Below, in pieces: positions 26,649 through 35,031 of a DNA stretch of 64,000 nt (positions are counted from its first letter, which is position 1; every line of letters begins with the position of its first letter). Source of the DNA: Arthrobacter sp. MYb214 (GTDB lineage: Bacteria > Actinomycetota > Actinomycetes > Actinomycetales > Micrococcaceae); contig NZ_PCPZ01000004.1 of NCBI RefSeq assembly GCF_002979865.1, positions 186,001-250,000 of the forward strand, written 5' to 3'. The translations under genes and the position numbers were made by a program. The notes beneath the pieces were generated by a model. It did no database searches, was not told where the DNA came from, and saw only the letters and a program-made list of their open reading frames with translations.

Positions 26649-27704
26649 CTAGAACTCTTCAGCGTCAACCTTGGCCGGAGCATCTGCTGCATCGCTGCTC
26701 AAAATCAACCGCCGTTCCAAACGGGTGAGATTTCCCGGCGAAGGATCAAGTCGTGCTGGTTCCAAGGCGGCCGCTAATGCCGCGCCAACCGCTTCCTCGT
26801 CCAAGTTCATTCCCACGGCGACCAGCGCGTCATTGGCCGGATCGCTGTGGGCCGCTGCTTTCGCGAAATGGATCTGCCGGCCCACCATATTGACCAGGAA
26901 ACGCTGCGTGCCGCGATCGGTGCGCAGTTTTACATGCCCCTTGAGCCGGTAGGCCGCAACCGGCGGGTGCTCCAGCAGGTCCAAGAGGGCACCCGGATCC
27001 GCCGCTTCGGGGCAGCGCACCGTCACCGCGTTGGCGTGCGGAGCATGCTCGTGGTCGTGGTGCGGGCGGGAGGCAGCCGCCAACGGCAACTCGTCGATCG
27101 GGTCTTCGTTCAGGGCGATGTCGAAGACCAGCTCGGGGTCTATGGCGGCGTGCGACGCCGGGATGATGGCAACGTGCGGGTTGATTTCGCGGATCCGTCC
27201 GCTGATCCTGGCCAGGACCGCGTCGCGGTGTTCCGGGGCAATGCGGTCCAGCTTGTTGACCACCGCCATGCTGGTGGCGCTGAAGCGGGCCGGGGCCATC
27301 GCCGCGGTATCCACGGTGTGCTCATGCTCCACCGCGTCGATCACGTCGATGATGCCGCCGAAGCGTACCCCGTGGGCCTTGCCGAAACGCAGCAGCCGAT
27401 CCACGTTCAGCGGGTCGGCCGCGCCGCTGGCCTCCACGATGATGGCATCCAGGCGCAGCTTCGGCTGGCCCAGCTTCTCCAGCAGCTCGTCCAGGCCGCT
27501 GCTATCGGACAGGCAGCAAACGCAGCCGCCGGCAATGGATTCGGCCGCATCGATCTGGCCGGTGATCAGCCCGGTATCCACGTTGACCTTGCCGATGTCG
27601 TTGATGATGACCCCGACGCGGGTACCCGGGCGGGTCAGCAAGCGGTTGAGCAGGCTGGTCTTGCCTGCACCCAGATATCCGGTGAGCACGATGACAGGGA
27701 TCAA
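26649..27704 (-). CDS. CobW/COG0523-family GTPase (metal chaperone type)
   Basis: This protein has the P-loop GYLGAGKTSLLNRLL at its very N-terminus, the metal-binding CxCC motif in GGCVCCLSD, the GTPase NKLD motif and a His-rich loop RPHHDHEHAPHAN before the CobW C-terminal domain. Family members deliver zinc, cobalt or nickel to target enzymes using GTP. I prefer a TTG start at 27704 (351 residues) because AGGAG precedes it at 7 nt and the protein then begins directly with the P-loop strand; an ATG at 27761 would add 19 unlikely residues. I see no Zur-type box upstream. Metal and client unknown. Confidence 0.88.
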   Translation of the reverse strand: MIPVIVLTGYLGAGKTSLLNRLLTRPGTRVGVIINDIGKVNVDTGLITGQIDAAESIAGGCVCCLSDSSGLDELLEKLGQPKLRLDAIIVEASGAADPLNVDRLLRFGKAHGVRFGGIIDVIDAVEHEHTVDTAAMAPARFSATSMAVVNKLDRIAPEHRDAVLARISGRIREINPHVAIIPASHAAIDPELVFDIALNEDPIDELPLAAASRPHHDHEHAPHANAVTVRCPEAADPGALLDLLEHPPVAAYRLKGHVKLRTDRGTQRFLVNMVGRQIHFAKAAAHSDPANDALVAVGMNLDEEAVGAALAAALEPARLDPSPGNLTRLERRLILSSDAADAPAKVDAEEF

Positions 27705-27797
27705 TGCCGGCTCCTTTTCACTTCGACAAGCGGGCCGAATCCATTCTCCTTGCAGGGCCAACCGTTGCCGCGTGCTGACACGCCTGCCAGAAGATGG

Positions 27798-28496
27798 TTA
27801 CCAGGAAGGCAAAACCGGAATCGGGCCATCGGCCTCGATATGCCGGGCCTGGCCGCGGGCCAGCCATTCGATCAAGCCTTCGCGGTCCGAGCGCACCTTC
27901 AGCGCGCCATCGCCGATGACCCATTCGTCGCCCTCTTCGGTCACCAGCGTCATGCCCGGAGCGTTCTTCACGCGCATAGTCCGCACGGCGGCCTCGACGG
28001 CGTTCTCCTGGGAATCCGGATCGGCTTCCTCGATGGTCCACGCGGTATCCAGATCATGGTGGTGGATGACCACCTCTGAGATGCGCAGGGCCACGATGGA
28101 GGTCGCCGGAATGATCTTGCCGTGAAGGTCCACCTCTTCCACGGCCAGTTCGCCGCTGAGCCGTTCGCACTGCTCGGCGAAGTATGCGGCGGCGTCCTGG
28201 AACTTCTTGACCAGTTCCTCGCGCGGCAGGGCCGCCAGCTCGTCGATCTCCGCGTCGCGGGCCTCGCGCGAGGCGTAGAGCTCCTGCGGTTCTCCGCTGG
28301 TGGCCCAGTCGATGAGCTTGACCAGGCTCCGGCCGTTGGAGGCCAAGTGCGCAATGACCTGCGCCCGGCTCCAGCCTTCGCACAGCGAGGCGGCGGCCAT
28401 TTCTTCGGTGGACAGGGTTTCGATCGTGGCCGACATCATCGCGGTTTCGCGGTTGAGTCGTGACAGGTCCGAGTGCAAACGAGCAGTATTGATCAT
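27798..28496 (-). CDS. Maleylpyruvate isomerase-family mycothiol-dependent enzyme (DinB-like)
   Basis: This 232-residue protein matches the actinobacterial MDMPI/TIGR03083 family: a four-helix DinB-like N-terminal domain with metal-site histidines in RAQVIAHLASNGRSL and SEVVIHHHDLDTAW, then a small C-terminal domain. Family members use mycothiol as cofactor for isomerisation or detoxification, but most are uncharacterised, so no reaction is assigned. ATG 28496 has AGGG at a usable distance. It lies 93 bp upstream of the CobW-type gene on the same strand and may be cotranscribed with it. Confidence 0.82.
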   Translation of the reverse strand: MINTARLHSDLSRLNRETAMMSATIETLSTEEMAAASLCEGWSRAQVIAHLASNGRSLVKLIDWATSGEPQELYASREARDAEIDELAALPREELVKKFQDAAAYFAEQCERLSGELAVEEVDLHGKIIPATSIVALRISEVVIHHHDLDTAWTIEEADPDSQENAVEAAVRTMRVKNAPGMTLVTEEGDEWVIGDGALKVRSDREGLIEWLARGQARHIEADGPIPVLPSW

Positions 28497-28710
28497 GAAG
28501 TCACCCTACCAACGCGGGCGCTCCAGCAGTACGGGTTACGCCATAGATATCGAAAGCGACTCGATTCATATCCGCGCCGTGCGGGCCCTGGCGGTGCCTG
28601 GCTGCGACGGCAGGAAGCTGTCCAGCAGAACACGTGCCAGGCATGCTTCTTCAGGAACCAGCAGCCACGTAGCCTAGGGGGGAGAAGCAAACGACCAGGA
28701 AAGCAGTCCG

Positions 28711-30495
28711 ATGGCGAAGAAAAAGAAGAAGCAGAAGCCCAAGCAGGGGCATCCGGCACGCCTGCAAGAGGGCGTCGTCTCCCTGGACCGGGTGAAGGTG
28801 GGGCGCGGCCTGGACGCGCTCACGCCGCAGTTCGTACGCTGGTTCTCCGAGAACCGCGATGACCCAGAACTGGCCCTGATGGTCCTTGCCGCAGTGCGCG
28901 AAACCCTGGGCATCTACGCCGAAGTCGTCGGCCTGGACAAGGTTACCGATTTTGATCCGCCCAAACTGCTGGCAGTGCTCAGCTCGATGATTGAATTCGA
29001 AGAGGCCGAGAATCCCGATGCCGCCGATAATGGGCTGGGAACCATGATCTATATGGCCTGGGCGGATTACGTCGAGTTCTTGCGCGATGCCGGTCTGTGG
29101 GAGCGCGAGGCCGAAAGCCTGGAGTGGTTCCGGAAGTCGCTGGAAGCCCAGGATCCATTCGCCGGTGATGACGGCATCGATGAAAACGATGAAATTGACG
29201 AGATCATGGCATCTGACGAGGCCTCTCAAGCGGCCCTGGCTGAAATCGCCGCCATGCCGATCAGCAAGCTGGGCCGTGCCTTCTTGGCTTGGACCCTCAC
29301 CGAGGGCAAGAATCTGTGGGCCAGCTTGCCGGCGTCTGAATTCTTGGAAACGGCCGCAATAGCGCTCGCCGACCAGCTGCCTCCGGAAGTCCACGAATCG
29401 CGCAGGGGCCTGATGGTTGCGGTCGTGCTCTCGGCACTGGAATCGGTCAGCGCCATCAAGCTGCCCGAACAGGGCAAGCCGGAGCGCGGCGTGACGTACG
29501 AAGACATCATGCAGCATGAAGACGCCGACTCCTTCGAGCCGAACTTCTACTTCATCCAGGCCTGCCTGGACTCGTTGCTGGAAAAGCCGGAAGGCGGCGA
29601 TGACGCCAGCCTTGAAGCCTGGGGGCTGGCAGCGTTCTGGATCGTCGAGGGGATCGAAGGCAACCCGCATCGCGTGGCTGACCCGCGAGATGATCAATGG
29701 TCGCCAAAGGTATGGGAAACCGCGCATGTGCGCATGCATGAACTGCGCGTACTTGGCCTTATCGAAGATGGCGAAGCGTACTCGGTGCCCACTATCGTCC
29801 GCCTGGCGATTACCGACGTTGAACAGGACCTGCTCGATGAGGATGAATTCGACGACACCGATCTCGATGCGATGTTCGGGCCGGACGATGACGAGCCGAA
29901 ACGCCTGAAGCGCGAAACACCGTATACCGGCAAGGTGCTGCAGCTGAAGCTGACCCTCAAGGACGCCAAGCCGCCGATCTGGCGTCGCGTGCTGGTGCCC
30001 ATGGACCTGAACCTTGGCGACCTGCACGACATCATCCAAGCGAGCTTCGACTGGTACGACGGGCACCTGCACAGCTTCTACGAGGGTGGCTTCGGCGGCA
30101 CTTCATATGGTCCAGAGATTGACGACATGGACTACCAGAAGAACGAAGCGGAAACCCTGGTTTCCTCGTTGCTGCAGCAGGAAAAAGACCGCCTGGATTA
30201 CCTGTACGACTTCGGGGACAACTGGGAAGTGCGCATCGACGTCGAGAAGATCCTGGATGCCGATGGCGGCCAGCTGCCGCGATGCACCGGCGGCCGGCGC
30301 ATGGCTCCGATGGAGGACAGCGGCGGGATCGGTGGCTGGGAAGCCAAGCTGGATATTCTCGATGATCCGACGGACCCGGAGTACGAGGAAGTGCAAGACT
30401 GGCTTTCGAACTTCGGTTACGAAGAGGAATACGAGATCGATCCGGCGTATTTCAACAAGGACGAAGTCAATGCCCACCTGGAGTTCGAGTTCTAG
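28711..30495 (+). CDS. Plasmid pRiA4b ORF-3 family protein with large N-terminal domain
   Basis: This 594-residue protein starts with a lysine-rich segment (MAKKKKKQKPKQG), has a helical unnamed domain to about residue 365, an acidic linker (DLLDEDEFDDTDLDAMFG) and a C-terminal pRiA4b ORF-3 domain (about 405-590) with the IWRR motif at 423-426 and DRLDYLYDFGDNWEV. This domain is also found in IS1096 TnpR-type passenger proteins, but no transposase is nearby. The N-terminal domain aligns colinearly with the protein at 43386-44495 (residues 118-130 and 349-360 here). Function unknown. Confidence 0.85.
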   Translation: MAKKKKKQKPKQGHPARLQEGVVSLDRVKVGRGLDALTPQFVRWFSENRDDPELALMVLAAVRETLGIYAEVVGLDKVTDFDPPKLLAVLSSMIEFEEAENPDAADNGLGTMIYMAWADYVEFLRDAGLWEREAESLEWFRKSLEAQDPFAGDDGIDENDEIDEIMASDEASQAALAEIAAMPISKLGRAFLAWTLTEGKNLWASLPASEFLETAAIALADQLPPEVHESRRGLMVAVVLSALESVSAIKLPEQGKPERGVTYEDIMQHEDADSFEPNFYFIQACLDSLLEKPEGGDDASLEAWGLAAFWIVEGIEGNPHRVADPRDDQWSPKVWETAHVRMHELRVLGLIEDGEAYSVPTIVRLAITDVEQDLLDEDEFDDTDLDAMFGPDDDEPKRLKRETPYTGKVLQLKLTLKDAKPPIWRRVLVPMDLNLGDLHDIIQASFDWYDGHLHSFYEGGFGGTSYGPEIDDMDYQKNEAETLVSSLLQQEKDRLDYLYDFGDNWEVRIDVEKILDADGGQLPRCTGGRRMAPMEDSGGIGGWEAKLDILDDPTDPEYEEVQDWLSNFGYEEEYEIDPAYFNKDEVNAHLEFEF

Positions 30496-30515
30496 GCGGC
30501 TGATTCAAGCCAGTG

Positions 30516-30567
30516 AAAATGCCCGTGGGTTGCCAAACTTTCAAACTTGGCAACCCACGGGCATTTT
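30516..30567. terminator. Strong bidirectional intrinsic terminator
   Basis: Arms 30516-30536 and 30547-30567 pair perfectly over 21 bp around a 10-nt loop, with A-run on the left and TTTTT on the right, so it works in both directions. It separates the pRiA4b-type gene from the convergent small gene at 30595-30747. It is the best terminator in the window. Confidence 0.92.
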
Positions 30568-30594
30568 TGGTTTTCGGCTGGTTGGCCCTCTGGC

Positions 30595-30747
30595 CTAGTC
30601 GTCGTCTAGCGCGGCTCCATGCGGCGTCGCTCCGCCTTCATCGGTCCAGTCCTGGCCAACTTCATCATTCAAAGCAGGGTCGGAAATGGTATCGGGCTCT
30701 TCGGCCTCTGCCTTGTGCAGTCGGGCTTCAGGGTTGTTCTCGCTCAT
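30595..30747 (-). CDS. Small acidic hypothetical protein (50 residues)
   Basis: The frame MSENNPEARLHKAEAEEPDT... ends in GAALDDD-TAG and encodes 50 residues, strongly acidic and without hydrophobic segments, so a soluble, probably disordered protein. A GAGAGGGA ribosome-binding site lies just before the ATG, and the gene ends 28 bp from the shared bidirectional terminator, both signs of a real gene. No family recognised. Confidence 0.7.
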   Translation of the reverse strand: MSENNPEARLHKAEAEEPDTISDPALNDEVGQDWTDEGGATPHGAALDDD

Positions 30748-30845
30748 AAATCCATCCCTCTCGTTGCTTGGAATGCCAACCTAGCAAGAACCGCTGGGCA
30801 TCAGAAGCTGCAGAACCCGCTTTTCAGGAACCCCTAAGGTAAACG

Positions 30846-31868
30846 TCAGCGCGCTTGGCTCGGGGCCACAGTCGATGCACGGATAACGAGCTTGGGAGTG
30901 AAAACGAATTGCTCGCGGACCGCTTGATCGCCCGCTTCTGCTTCGCGCAGCAAGACGTCGACAGCGGTTCGCCCGATTTCTTCTGCTGGCTGGCGCACGG
31001 TGGTAATCGGGATGACGGCCGACTCGGCGAAGTCGATATTGTCGTATCCCACCAGAGCAATATCCTCGGGAACACTGAGTTCGCCGGACATCACCAGGGC
31101 CTGCAGTATGCCCAACGCGAGCAGGTCGTTGGCCGCAAAGATCCCGTCGGGGCGCTGTGCAGGATCCATGGCAAGAATACGCTCTCCGGCTGCCCGTCCT
31201 TCCAGCACAGTCAGGTTCTTGGTAGGCATGTGCTCCAGCACGGCATCCGGGGCTTGGGCCAATACCGATTGGGCTCCCGTTAATCGGTGCTGGACCTGTT
31301 CGATGCTCTGCGGTCCGCCGACGAAGGTGATCCGCTTTCTGCCAATGTCCAGCAGGTGCCGTACGGCAATTCTTCCGCCTTCCACATCGTCCACGGAGAC
31401 CGATGAAAAGCTGCGGTCGCCACTTCCGCGGTCCACCAGCACCACTGGCGTGCCCGCTTCGCGGATCCGCCAGAGCCGGCTCAAGTCGCTGTGCAAGGGG
31501 GAGATGAGTACTCCGGCGACGCGTTGCTCTTCGAAGAGATCCAGCAGTTGCTGTTCGGTGCTCAGGGAATTGTCGCTGGCTCCCATCAGCACGGTGTAGC
31601 CGTTGTCCAGGGCACGATGCTGGGCGCCCTGGGTGACGTCCATGAAGAACGGGTTGCGTGCATCGAGGACGACGAGCCCGAAGCTCCGGCTGCGGCCGGC
31701 ACGCAGTTGCCTGGCCGCATCGTTGCGGACAAAGCCGAGCTTCTCGATGGCTGCGGTGACCTTGGAAACGGTGTGTTCGGAAACAACCTGGGGCCGGTTG
31801 AGCACGTTGGAGACGGTGCCTACGGAAACGCCCGCCTCGGCGGCAACTTCCTTGACGCTGACGGCCAC
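30846..31868 (-). CDS. rhaR: LacI-family transcriptional repressor of the rhamnose operon
   Basis: This 340-residue regulator has an N-terminal LacI HTH (VSVKEVAAEAGVSVGTVSNVLNRP) and a periplasmic-binding-like effector domain. I place the start at GTG 31868, preceded by AGGAAA and directly before the HTH; the frame is open to 32003, but those 45 extra residues are not LacI-like and cover operator DNA. It is divergent from rhaM-rhaI and very likely binds the two TGAAAsGATTCA sites in between, with rhamnose or a phosphorylated intermediate as inducer. The symbol follows its context. Confidence 0.88.
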   Translation of the reverse strand: MAVSVKEVAAEAGVSVGTVSNVLNRPQVVSEHTVSKVTAAIEKLGFVRNDAARQLRAGRSRSFGLVVLDARNPFFMDVTQGAQHRALDNGYTVLMGASDNSLSTEQQLLDLFEEQRVAGVLISPLHSDLSRLWRIREAGTPVVLVDRGSGDRSFSSVSVDDVEGGRIAVRHLLDIGRKRITFVGGPQSIEQVQHRLTGAQSVLAQAPDAVLEHMPTKNLTVLEGRAAGERILAMDPAQRPDGIFAANDLLALGILQALVMSGELSVPEDIALVGYDNIDFAESAVIPITTVRQPAEEIGRTAVDVLLREAEAGDQAVREQFVFTPKLVIRASTVAPSQAR

Positions 31869-31947
31869 AGAGCTTTCCTGTTCTTCGGTGAGTTGTTCTT
31901 CTGCGAGTATAACTGGCGCACGGATGGGAACTGGAATCCCGACAGCT

Positions 31948-31965
31948 TTTTGAAAGGATTCAAAA
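31948..31965. promoter_or_regulatory. LacI-type operator, repressor-proximal
   Basis: An 18-bp palindrome TTTTGAA-AGGA-TTCAAAA with core TGAAAGGATTCA (31951-31962). The core differs by one base from the second site at 32039. It lies 80 bp before the repressor start and can serve autoregulation or looping. Confidence 0.75.
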
Positions 31966-31992
31966 GAATGCGGCATTCGATCGACCGACCGC

Positions 31993-32022
31993 TTGCAATT
32001 CAAGTGTGACCTGCTCTACACT
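31993..32022 (+). promoter_or_regulatory. Putative rha operon promoter
   Basis: A -35-like TTGCAA (31993-31998) and -10-like TACACT (32017-32022) are separated by 18 bp. Transcription would start near 32030, just before the operator at 32039-32050 and 90 bp before rhaM. Confidence 0.55.
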
Positions 32023-32038
32023 CGAATTTCGAAGCGAT

Positions 32039-32050
32039 TGAAACGATTCA
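32039..32050. promoter_or_regulatory. LacI-type operator, rha operon-proximal
   Basis: TGAAACGATTCA sits just downstream of the predicted start of transcription, a classic repressor position. It matches the site at 31951-31962 in 11 of 12 bases; their centres are 88 bp apart. Confidence 0.75.
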
Positions 32051-32120
32051 TTTTTGTGCAAAGCGAATCGGATCGCACAGTTTTGCCCACCCAGTTCCAG
32101 CGCTCCGGAAGAGTAGTACG

Positions 32121-32468
32121 ATGCGAGTTTGCTTTCAATTGCAGGTCAATCCCGACCTGATCGACGAGTATGTGTCGCGCCACCGGGAAGTGTGGCCGCA
32201 GATGCTCCAAGCCATCGAAGAAGCCGGGCGTCGCAACTACTCACTCTTTCTGCGCGAGGACGGGTTGCTGATCGGCTATTACGAAACCGATGACGACAGC
32301 GCTGCCCAGGCCGCCTTGGACTCCGACCCGCGCACCGCAGCGTGGGAAGCGGAAATGAGCCGATTCTTCCTCAGCCTGGGCGGCCGGCCAGATCAGCAAG
32401 CGCCGCGTCTGCGCGAGGTCTTCAATCTCGAAAACCAGCTGGCCGCACTTGCCGCATCCCAGCAGTAG
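32121..32468 (+). CDS. rhaM: L-rhamnose mutarotase
   Basis: This 115-residue protein interconverts alpha- and beta-L-rhamnose anomers. It shows the RhaM pattern: MRVCFQLQVNPDLIDEYVSRH with the conserved histidine region (RHREVWPQML), NYSLFLREDGLLIGYYE and a C-terminal RLREVFNLE. Its length is close to that of the E. coli protein. It is the first gene of the rha operon, 21-33 bp before rhaI. Confidence 0.92.
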   Translation: MRVCFQLQVNPDLIDEYVSRHREVWPQMLQAIEEAGRRNYSLFLREDGLLIGYYETDDDSAAQAALDSDPRTAAWEAEMSRFFLSLGGRPDQQAPRLREVFNLENQLAALAASQQ

Positions 32469-32501
32469 TAGCCCGCAGAATTACTAGAAATGGAGAGTTC
32501 C

Positions 32502-33674
32502 ATGAGCTCGAAGCTGAGCCCTGAGCACCTGCAAATCCTTGACCGCCTTGCCATCGAAGTCCCTTCCTGGGCCTATGGAAATTCGGGCACTCGCTTCAAG
32601 GTCTATTCGACCCCCGGGACCCCGCGCGATCCCTTCGAAAAAATCGCCGATGCGGCTGAAGTCAACCGATTGACCGGACTGGCTCCCTCGGTGGCCCTGC
32701 ACATTCCGTGGGACAAGGTCGAGGACTTCACCGTGCTGCGCGAGCATGCAGAAGGCCTGGGCGTCAGCCTCGGAACCATCAATTCGAATACCTTCCAAGA
32801 TGACGATTACAAGTTCGGCGCCTTGACCCATGAGGATCCGAAGATCCGCCGCAAGGCAATCGACCACCACCTCGAATGCATCGACGTAATGGATGCCACC
32901 GGAAGCCAGGATCTGAAAATCTGGCTGGCAGAGGGCTCGAACTATCCAGGCCAAGCGGATATGCGCGGGCGCCAGGACCGGCTAGGCGATTCGCTGGCCG
33001 AAATATATGCGCGGCTTTCCGGAGAGCAGCGCCTGGTGCTGGAGTACAAGTTCTTCGAACCGTCCTTCTACCACACCGACGTGCCCGACTGGGGAACGTC
33101 CTATGCCCAGGTTGCGGCCTTGGGGGATCGGGCCATGGTTTGCCTGGACACCGGGCACCATGCGCCAGGCACCAATATCGAGTTCATCGTGATGCAGCTG
33201 CTGCGGCTTGGCAAGCTCGGATCCTTCGACTTCAATTCCCGCTTCTACGCGGATGACGACTTGATCGTTGGCTCGGCAGACCCGTATCAGCTGTTCCGCA
33301 TCATGGCCGAGGTGATCCGCGGTGGCGGACTGGACCAGGACACGCCTGTGGCCTTCATGCTCGATCAGTGCCACAACGTGGAGAACAAGATCCTGGGCCA
33401 GATCAGAAGCGTCCAGAACGTGCAGGAAATGACGGCCCGGGCGTTGCTGATCGACCGCGTAGCGCTGACTGAAGCACAGATTTCCGGTGATGTCCTGGCC
33501 GCCAACGAGATCTTCATGGATGCCTTCTACACCGACGTGCGGGCCGACCTGGAAGCATGGCGCGCAACGCGCGGCCTGCCAGCCGATCCGATGCAGGCCT
33601 TCCGCACCTCCGATTACCAGAGCCGAATCGAAGCATCGCGCGCTGGTGGCGTGCAAGCAGGATGGGGAGCCTGA
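32502..33674 (+). CDS. rhaI: L-rhamnose isomerase (RhaI type)
   Basis: This 390-residue TIM-barrel isomerase converts L-rhamnose to L-rhamnulose. It resembles the Pseudomonas-type RhaI rather than E. coli RhaA: metal-site regions LVLEYKFFEPSFYHTD, VCLDTGHHAPGTNIE and FDFNSRFYADDDL supply Glu, Asp and His ligands. I prefer ATG 32502 (MSSKLSPEHL) because GGAG lies 6 nt before it; an ATG at 32490 would add four residues. It is followed 2 bp later by the transporter gene. Confidence 0.92.
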   Translation: MSSKLSPEHLQILDRLAIEVPSWAYGNSGTRFKVYSTPGTPRDPFEKIADAAEVNRLTGLAPSVALHIPWDKVEDFTVLREHAEGLGVSLGTINSNTFQDDDYKFGALTHEDPKIRRKAIDHHLECIDVMDATGSQDLKIWLAEGSNYPGQADMRGRQDRLGDSLAEIYARLSGEQRLVLEYKFFEPSFYHTDVPDWGTSYAQVAALGDRAMVCLDTGHHAPGTNIEFIVMQLLRLGKLGSFDFNSRFYADDDLIVGSADPYQLFRIMAEVIRGGGLDQDTPVAFMLDQCHNVENKILGQIRSVQNVQEMTARALLIDRVALTEAQISGDVLAANEIFMDAFYTDVRADLEAWRATRGLPADPMQAFRTSDYQSRIEASRAGGVQAGWGA

Positions 33675-33676
33675 TC

Positions 33677-34984
33677 ATGAACACCGCAGCAAAGAAGCGC
33701 GGCATCTCCGGGTGGAAAGCCACCATTGCCGTAGCCATGAGCAATTACATAGAAGCCGGAGCCATCATTGCGCTGGCCACCAGCCTCAGCCTGTGGCAGG
33801 GCGCGTTCGGATTCGACGACGCGCTGGTCGGTGTCATCGCTGCCGTGTCGGCCAACGCGTTCGGCGCGGCCCTGGGTGCACTGATCGGCGGACCGCTCTG
33901 CGACCGTCTGGGCCGCAAGTTCATCTATACCTACGACCTGATCGTGTTCATGGTCGGCGCCCTGATGATCACCTTCTCCTCCGGTACGAGCCTGCTGATC
34001 ATCGGCGTGGTCCTCATGGGCATTGCCGTGGGCGCAGGCGTTCCAGCCTCCTGGACCTACATTGCCGAGGAGGCTCCGCAGGAATCGCGTGCTGCGCACG
34101 TGGGCACCGCTCAGCTGGCGTGGTCGATTGGCCCAGCCATCGGTTTCGCGCTGGCGATCCTGGTTGAGCCTTGGGGCGTGAACGGCTCCCGGGCAATCTT
34201 CTTCCATCTTTTCCTGATCGCCGCTGTCACTTGGTGGGTCCGCCGCGGATTGCCCGAGTCCAGGAGGTGGAAGGAGCAACGTGCCGCGGAAACGGCTGCT
34301 GGCGTGAAAGCCTCGTTCTTCTCCGGCATGCGCGGGCTGCTGGCCGACCGCCGCAACTGGAGCGCGCTCTTCTTCCTGCTCGGCGTCTATGGGCTATGGA
34401 ATACCGTGGCAGGGCAGGCTGGCATTTTCCAGCCTCGCGTCTATGCTGCCGCTGGCGTTGAATCCGCTACCCAGCAGAACCTGCTCCAGGTGCTGGTCTG
34501 GGTGCTGACCGCCGCCGCAACCTATTTCGGATTCATGAAATACGGAGACCAGGTCTCGCGGCGTTGGCTCTACTTCGGTGGCGCCCTGCTGGGTGTTGCG
34601 GCCTGGACCGTGCTGATCTTCGCTCCTCCAGGTGCCTTCTCCCTGCTGTTCTACGCAGTGGCCTGGGGCATCTCGGCGGGTATCGGCGCGCAGGCTTTCT
34701 ACGGGCTATGGACCGCGGAGCTCTTCGCCACGCGCTACCGCGCCAGTGCACAGGGCGTGCTGTTCATGCTTGCCCGGGTGCTTGTCGGCCTGCTCTCGTT
34801 GGTGTTCCCGGTACTGCTCACCAACCTGGGCTTGGAAAAGCTTGGCCTCCTGATCATCGGCCTGCTGGTCGTCGCGTTGCTGATCGGCACCATTTGGGCG
34901 CCGGAAACGCGAGGCAAGTCGCTGGAAGAGATCGAACTGGAGCGCTATGGATATGAAACCAGGGCCACCAAAGTCGACGCCTGA
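33677..34984 (+). CDS. MFS transporter, probable L-rhamnose permease
   Basis: This 435-residue protein has about 12 membrane spans and the MFS loop motif GGPLCDRLGRKF after the second span, with a related LFATRYR segment in the second half. It belongs to the sugar/metabolite:H+ symporter side of the family. The start ATG 33677 follows GGGAG and lies 2 bp after the rhaI stop. Its place inside the rha operon makes rhamnose uptake the likely job; there are no rhamnose ABC genes here. Confidence 0.85.
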   Translation: MNTAAKKRGISGWKATIAVAMSNYIEAGAIIALATSLSLWQGAFGFDDALVGVIAAVSANAFGAALGALIGGPLCDRLGRKFIYTYDLIVFMVGALMITFSSGTSLLIIGVVLMGIAVGAGVPASWTYIAEEAPQESRAAHVGTAQLAWSIGPAIGFALAILVEPWGVNGSRAIFFHLFLIAAVTWWVRRGLPESRRWKEQRAAETAAGVKASFFSGMRGLLADRRNWSALFFLLGVYGLWNTVAGQAGIFQPRVYAAAGVESATQQNLLQVLVWVLTAAATYFGFMKYGDQVSRRWLYFGGALLGVAAWTVLIFAPPGAFSLLFYAVAWGISAGIGAQAFYGLWTAELFATRYRASAQGVLFMLARVLVGLLSLVFPVLLTNLGLEKLGLLIIGLLVVALLIGTIWAPETRGKSLEEIELERYGYETRATKVDA

Positions 34985-35031
34985 GAACCACTGCCCCCAT
35001 GCACATTAACGAGTCGGAAGACAAGAACACC

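Noticed and set aside
28711-30495. Possible insertion sequence because of the IS1096 TnpR-like domain
   Set aside because: There is no transposase, no terminal inverted repeats and no target duplication nearby; the domain also occurs in ordinary chromosomal proteins.
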